Part shown: positions 60,291 through 64,000 of the stretch, piece by piece
Layout: each line of letters opens with the position of its first letter
Numbering within the stretch: position 1 is the stretch's first letter
Assembly: GCA_021413845.1 (NCBI GenBank)
Contig: JAIOPP010000109.1
Coordinates: forward strand, 1 to 64,000
DNA: 64,000 nt
Origin: Planctomycetia bacterium
GTDB taxonomy: Bacteria > Planctomycetota > Planctomycetia > Pirellulales > PNKZ01
Reading direction: 5' to 3'
Made by a program: the position numbers and the translations under genes
The notes under the pieces: generated by a model
Databases searched by the model: none
Told to the model about the DNA's origin: nothing
What the model saw: only the letters and a program-made list of their open reading frames with translations

Positions 60291-61559
60291 ATGGATGCCC
60301 GGCGGATATCGACGTTTTGGATCTTCGGCATTACGGCCGTCGCAGTGACGGCTTGCCGCGCGCCGGTCGGCGCAGCGAAGGATCCGTTTACCAGCGTTCC
60401 GCAGGCCGCCGCGAATGCGGCGCAAGCCCCGCCCGGCGCCCCGACGGCAGGCCCGCCGAAGGACGGAGTCGCGCAAGCGTCTTATTCGGACGCGACTCCC
60501 AACGAATCCTCGCCCGGCGTTTCGATTCAAGGGGCTCAGCTTGAAGAAGGAAAGCCCTCGTTTTGGGAACGAACGGCCAAGACGTTCTCGTCGGCCAACA
60601 TCAAGTCGCAATATAAGAAGCTGATCGGGAAAGCGCCCGATGAAGCGCTCGCGAAGAAGCTGTACAACGAGGCGGACGAACTGTTTCGCGCGCAAAAATA
60701 CAACGAAGCGGCGAGCAAGTTCGAAGATGCGGGCGAACGCTGGCCCGACTCGCTCTTGGAAGAAGATGCGCTGTATATGCAAGGCGAGAGCCTGTTCTTC
60801 GCCGATCGCTATCACGGCGCGCGCAATGCATTCGATACGTTGTTGAAAAAATACACCAACTCGCGGCATCTCGACCGCATCACCGCTCGGCAATTCCTGA
60901 TCGGACGTTTTTGGGAACAGGCCGGTCGCGACAGCGCGACGTTCGCGCTCAACTTCACCGACAAGACCCGCCCTTGGTTCGACACCAAGGGAAACGGCAT
61001 CAAGGTCTATGAGACCATTCGCCTCAGCGACCCGACCGGTCCGCTGGCCGACGACGCCCTCATGGCGCAAGCGACGAGCTACTTCATGGACAACCGGTTC
61101 GAAGACTCGGCCTACCACTACGAGATTCTCCGCAAAGATTACGTGCAGAGCGAGCATGTCACGCAGGCGCATCTCCTCGGCCTGCAAAGCTACATGAACG
61201 CTTATCAAGGCCCGCAGTACGACGTCATGCCGCTGAAGAAAGCCGAAACGCTCGCCGATCAAACGATTCGCATCTACGGCGGCCAGTTGCCGGCCGAGCG
61301 CCCCCGATTGCAACAAGCCAAGGAGCTCGTGCGGGCCCAGATCGCCGAGCGCGAATACGGCCTCGGCGAGTACTATCGTCGGCTCGATTACAACCGTGCC
61401 GCACGCGTTCACTACGCGAACGTCATCCGAGATTTTCCCGACACGCGCTTCGCCGAACTCGCGCAGCAACAGATCACGGCGACGGAGAATCTGCTTCCCG
61501 AGCCTCCCGACTATTTCCCTTGGCTGACGCGCATGCTCGGCCGCGACAGGCAAAACTAA
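60291..61559 (+). CDS. BamD/YfiO-like TPR lipoprotein
   Basis: Outer-membrane-assembly-type lipoprotein, 422 residues. Lipobox VTAC with Cys22 after a hydrophobic leader (FWIFGITAVAVTAC), then an Ala/Pro-rich linker (about 25-80). TPR-like helix pairs typical of BamD/YfiO follow (KLYNEADELFRAQKYNEAASKFEDAGERWPDSLLEEDALYMQGESLFFADRYHGA, and later NRAARVHYANVIRDFPDTRFAELAQQQI). The length exceeds BamD (about 245) because of additional TPR copies. The stop overlaps the next lipoprotein gene by one base (TAATG). Confidence 0.82.
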   Translation: MDARRISTFWIFGITAVAVTACRAPVGAAKDPFTSVPQAAANAAQAPPGAPTAGPPKDGVAQASYSDATPNESSPGVSIQGAQLEEGKPSFWERTAKTFSSANIKSQYKKLIGKAPDEALAKKLYNEADELFRAQKYNEAASKFEDAGERWPDSLLEEDALYMQGESLFFADRYHGARNAFDTLLKKYTNSRHLDRITARQFLIGRFWEQAGRDSATFALNFTDKTRPWFDTKGNGIKVYETIRLSDPTGPLADDALMAQATSYFMDNRFEDSAYHYEILRKDYVQSEHVTQAHLLGLQSYMNAYQGPQYDVMPLKKAETLADQTIRIYGGQLPAERPRLQQAKELVRAQIAEREYGLGEYYRRLDYNRAARVHYANVIRDFPDTRFAELAQQQITATENLLPEPPDYFPWLTRMLGRDRQN

Positions 61560-62110
61560 TGGCCGGCGCGGCGAGAACTTCATCCGCCGTGATCGTGCGT
61601 CGAGCCGTGGCCCTGCTTTCGGCCGTGTGCCTGCTCGGCTGCGCTCCGTATCGGATCGGCACCGATTCGCTCTACTCCTGCAAGATCCGCACGGTCTACG
61701 TTCCGATCTTCGAGTCGGCCTCGTTCCGGCGCAATCTCGGCGAACGGCTTACCGAAGCGGTGCAGAAGGAGATCGAGCGCCGCACCCCGTATAAAGTCGT
61801 CAGTTCTCCCGATGCCGATAGTATTCTGACGTGCAAGATTCTCACGGAAGCGAAGGGGGTGAGCGTCGAAGCGCCGACCGACGAACCGCGCGAGCTCACT
61901 TACTTTTTCACCATCGGCGTGAATTGGGTCAATCGCGACGGCGTCGTCATTCAAGAAATGACGCCGATCGCGCTCCCCGGCGCGCTCATGCAACTCATGA
62001 ACACCAGCACGTTCTATCCCGAAGTGGGCCAGTCGATCAGCACGGCGCAGCAAGATTCGATGAACCGCATCGCTCGTCAAATCGTCGGGATGATGGAATC
62101 GCCGTGGTAA
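61559..62110 (+). CDS. LptE-like outer membrane lipoprotein
   Basis: Lipoprotein of 183 residues with lipobox LLGC (Cys28) after VALLSAVCLLGC. The following YRIGTDSLYSCKIRTVYVPIFESASFRRNLGERLTEAVQKEIERRTPYKVVSSPDADSILTCKILTEAKGV is the LptE/DUF4136-type pattern (YVPIFxNxSFRxxLExxLTEAVxxEI). LptE plugs the LptD translocon for lipopolysaccharide insertion. It is coupled to the BamD-like gene, so both suggest an outer-membrane assembly role. Confidence 0.82.
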   Translation: MAGAARTSSAVIVRRAVALLSAVCLLGCAPYRIGTDSLYSCKIRTVYVPIFESASFRRNLGERLTEAVQKEIERRTPYKVVSSPDADSILTCKILTEAKGVSVEAPTDEPRELTYFFTIGVNWVNRDGVVIQEMTPIALPGALMQLMNTSTFYPEVGQSISTAQQDSMNRIARQIVGMMESPW

Positions 62111-62173
62111 ACGGCAGCCCGGTTCATTCGGCCCCGGTTCATTCGGCTTCGTTCTTGCGATAGAATCAACCGG

Positions 62174-63043
62174 ATGAATTCTCCGCCGGTTACCCTTTGG
62201 CAACTTCGCACGCGCGCGATTTCGTGTCTGCGCCGGCCGCTTGTGATGGGCATCGTCAACGTCACGCCCGACAGCTTTTCCGATGGCGGACGTTTCGCTT
62301 CGACCTCGGCTGCGATCGAGCAGGCCATGCGCTTGATCGACGAAGGGGCCGACATCCTCGACATCGGCGGCGAGAGCACCCGTCCTTACGCCGTGCCGGT
62401 CGATGCCGACGAAGAATTGCGCCGCGTGCTCGATGTCGTCGGTGAAGTCGCCCACCGTACGACGGTGCCGATCTCGATCGACACGTCGAAGGCCCGCGTC
62501 GCGCGCGAGGCGCTGGCGGCCGGGGCCGAAATCATTAACGACGTGACCGGACTCGAAGGAGACCCGGCGATGCTCGACGTCGCCGCGGAGTCGGGTGCCG
62601 GCATCTGCGCGATGCACATGCAAGGGACGCCGCAGACGATGCAAATCGCGCCGCACTACACCGACGTCGTCGCCGAGATTCATGCCTATCTTCGCGCACG
62701 TCGCGACCACCTCACGTCGGCGGGCATCGCGCCGGAACGCATCGCACTCGACCCAGGCATCGGCTTCGGTAAGACGCACGAACACAACTTGACGCTCGTG
62801 GCCCATTGTCGCCGGTTTCTCGATCTCGGTTGCCCGCTCTTGGTGGGGCACTCGCGCAAGGGGTTTATCGGCAAAGTGCTCGCGGCCGAAAACGCTGCTT
62901 GGCGCGAGTCGGGCCGAACCTACGGCACGCTCGGCGTGTCGCTGGCATTGGCGGCGCAAGGGGTCCACATCCTGAGAGTCCACGACGTCGCGGCGACGCG
63001 CCAAGCTTTGGCGCTTTTCACCGCGGTCGCCGACGCGACATAA
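62174..63043 (+). CDS. folP: Dihydropteroate synthase
   Basis: Folate biosynthesis enzyme joining 6-hydroxymethyl-dihydropterin pyrophosphate and p-aminobenzoate; 289 residues. TIM-barrel signatures are VMGIVNVTPDSFSDGGRF, GADILDIGGESTRP, PISIDTSKARVAREAL, EIINDVTGLEGDP, IALDPGIGFGKTHEHNL and LVGHSRKGFIGKVL. The start ATG 62174 is close to the family N-terminus with no signal or extension. It may be co-transcribed with the lipoprotein genes, which lie 64 bases upstream. Confidence 0.96.
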   Translation: MNSPPVTLWQLRTRAISCLRRPLVMGIVNVTPDSFSDGGRFASTSAAIEQAMRLIDEGADILDIGGESTRPYAVPVDADEELRRVLDVVGEVAHRTTVPISIDTSKARVAREALAAGAEIINDVTGLEGDPAMLDVAAESGAGICAMHMQGTPQTMQIAPHYTDVVAEIHAYLRARRDHLTSAGIAPERIALDPGIGFGKTHEHNLTLVAHCRRFLDLGCPLLVGHSRKGFIGKVLAAENAAWRESGRTYGTLGVSLALAAQGVHILRVHDVAATRQALALFTAVADAT

Positions 63044-63074
63044 TCCACTATCCGCTTGGTGGTTAAGGTTGCTC

Positions 63075-63098
63075 GCGAGCCCTGTTTTTCAGGCTCGC
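63075..63098 (+). terminator. Bulged hairpin after folP
   Basis: GCGAGCCCTG and CAGGCTCGC pair with one bulged C around a TTTTT loop, 31 bases after the folP stop. No U-run follows, so its role as a terminator is uncertain. Confidence 0.3.
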
Positions 63099-63239
63099 CG
63101 CGTGCTCGACCGACGTTGACGCACTGCCCCCTTTCGACGATACTCCGATTGGGCCATCTCATCTTGGGCATGGTGAGAAACGGCCGCGAATTTGCCGCTT
63201 GTTGCTGAGTTTGCTCCGACGATAGGACCGCTCGAAACC

Positions 63240-64000
63240 ATGGCTATTGCCGAACCGACGGAAACCCGCGCCACCGACCTTCGCGACTACTGCGTCGCGG
63301 TCGCCACGCGCGCGCAAGCGGCCTCGGCCGAACTCGCGCTCGTCGCCGGTGCCGTGAAGAACGCTTGGCTTCGTCGCAGCGCCGTCGCGCTCCGCAGCCG
63401 GTTCGACGAAATCCAAACCGCGAACGCTCGCGACCTTGCCGCGGCCCCCGGTTACGGACTGACCGACGCCGCGATCGATCGCCTTAGGCTCACGCCGAAG
63501 ACGGTCGAATCGATGGCCCGGGCGCTGGAAGAAGTTGCGGCGCTGGCCGACCCGATCGGCGAGACGATCGAATCGACCGTGCGCCCCAACGGCCTTGATA
63601 TTCGGAAGGTGCGCGTCCCTCTAGGCGTCGTCTTCTTCATCTACGAATCACGCCCGAACGTCACGGTCGATGCCGCCGCCATTTGCGTGAAGAGCGGCAA
63701 TGCCGTGATCTTGCGCGGAGGCAAAGAAGCGTTTCACTCGAACCGGCTGCTGGCCTCGATCCTCGCCCAGACGGCCGGCGAATCCGGTGTGCCGGTCGAT
63801 GCCGTACAACTCGTCGACACGACCGATCGTGAAGCGGTCGGCGAGTTCCTGAAGCTCGACAAGCTGATCGACGTCGCCATTCCGCGCGGCGGCGAAAGCC
63901 TGATTCGGCGCGTCGCGGCCGAAGCCCGCATGCCGGTGATCAAGCATTTCGACGGCAATTGCCACGCCTACATCGACCCTTCGGCCGAGCTTGCGATGGC
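63240..64000 (+). CDS. proA: Glutamate-5-semialdehyde dehydrogenase (3' end outside window)
   Basis: Gamma-glutamyl phosphate reductase of proline synthesis, catalysing NADPH-dependent reduction of gamma-glutamyl phosphate. The first 253 residues are visible: AARTRAQAASAELALV-type N-terminus, FDEIQTANARDLAAA, VRVPLGVVFFIYESRPNVTVDAAAICVKSGNAVILRGGKEAFHSN, IDVAIPRGGESLIRRVAAEARMPVIKHFDGNCHAYID. The catalytic cysteine should lie beyond the window end. The start ATG at 63240 is in the last base of one sequence row. The gene is cut by the window boundary. Confidence 0.95.
   Translation, partial: MAIAEPTETRATDLRDYCVAVATRAQAASAELALVAGAVKNAWLRRSAVALRSRFDEIQTANARDLAAAPGYGLTDAAIDRLRLTPKTVESMARALEEVAALADPIGETIESTVRPNGLDIRKVRVPLGVVFFIYESRPNVTVDAAAICVKSGNAVILRGGKEAFHSNRLLASILAQTAGESGVPVDAVQLVDTTDREAVGEFLKLDKLIDVAIPRGGESLIRRVAAEARMPVIKHFDGNCHAYIDPSAELAM

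Overview
The window is a chromosomal segment of a GC-rich planctomycete, most likely in or near the Pirellulales. The case rests on gene content rather than on a marker gene. It has a stand-alone formylmethanofuran dehydrogenase B subunit, a Tat-exported Gfo/Idh/MocA oxidoreductase, a SASA-type esterase, a calcium-loop beta-propeller, a two-copy DUF3467 protein, paired lipoprotein genes for outer-membrane assembly, and word-like intergenic repeats (CCAGTGGC, TTCGTCATT and GGCACGT hairpins) of a kind I associate with this phylum. No rRNA, tRNA, CRISPR array, transposase, integrase or prophage gene was seen, so this is largely ordinary chromosome with a few accessory genes.

Bases 1-6551: the end of an MTA/SAH-deaminase-like amidohydrolase, a palindromic intergenic element, a secreted seven-repeat propeller, a ROK sugar kinase, and a reverse-strand pair (helical-repeat-like protein and polytopic GT-C-like membrane protein). 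Bases 6786-14810: a Tad/Flp pilus locus with a divergent cysteine-containing pilin, prepilin peptidase, TadE, CpaB, TadG-like protein, CpaF, TadB and TadC. It has no secretin, CpaE/TadZ or TadD. Bases 14886-19531: a GlsB-type membrane protein, FwdB/FhcB, an ECF sigma factor, a ketosynthase-like protein whose three catalytic residues are all replaced, and an SDR dehydrogenase. Bases 19563-24182: a three-gene ABC exporter (HlyD adaptor, two-FtsX permease, ATPase) with a 30-bp perfect inverted repeat between permease and adaptor.

Bases 24328-33701: tandem DUF3467 protein, SASA esterase, sugar acetyltransferase, an orphan AT-richer barstar, Gfo/Idh/MocA oxidoreductase with a strong terminator, a small secreted protein, a sugar isomerase, and an 872-residue secreted glycosidase-like protein coupled to a Nif3 gene. 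Bases 34003-43849: serS, an M20 dipeptidase, a variant clpS, mtaB, a protein with two SPOR-like halves, an RdgB/HAM1 pyrophosphatase, a secreted M20 amidohydrolase, and three unrecognised small envelope proteins. Bases 43874-49808: an oligopeptide ABC importer operon (oppABCDF, reverse strand) whose binding-protein gene carries a frameshifting internal deletion, with a divergent ArsR regulator at 50173.

Bases 50173-64000 are mostly housekeeping: a SpoU-type RNA methyltransferase behind a textbook terminator, a cupin, purA with a visible promoter, uppS and cdsA (undecaprenyl and phospholipid precursors), phoH, pgpH-like 7TM-HD and ybeY (a conserved RNA and second-messenger cluster), recO, a BamD-like TPR lipoprotein overlapping an LptE-like lipoprotein, folP, and the start of proA. 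The strongest candidates for new biology are the catalytically substituted ketosynthase beside its SDR, the stand-alone FwdB that keeps its metal ligands, the reduced Tad locus with its unusual pilin, the ClpS with a replaced specificity histidine, and the oppA-oppB read-through arrangement.
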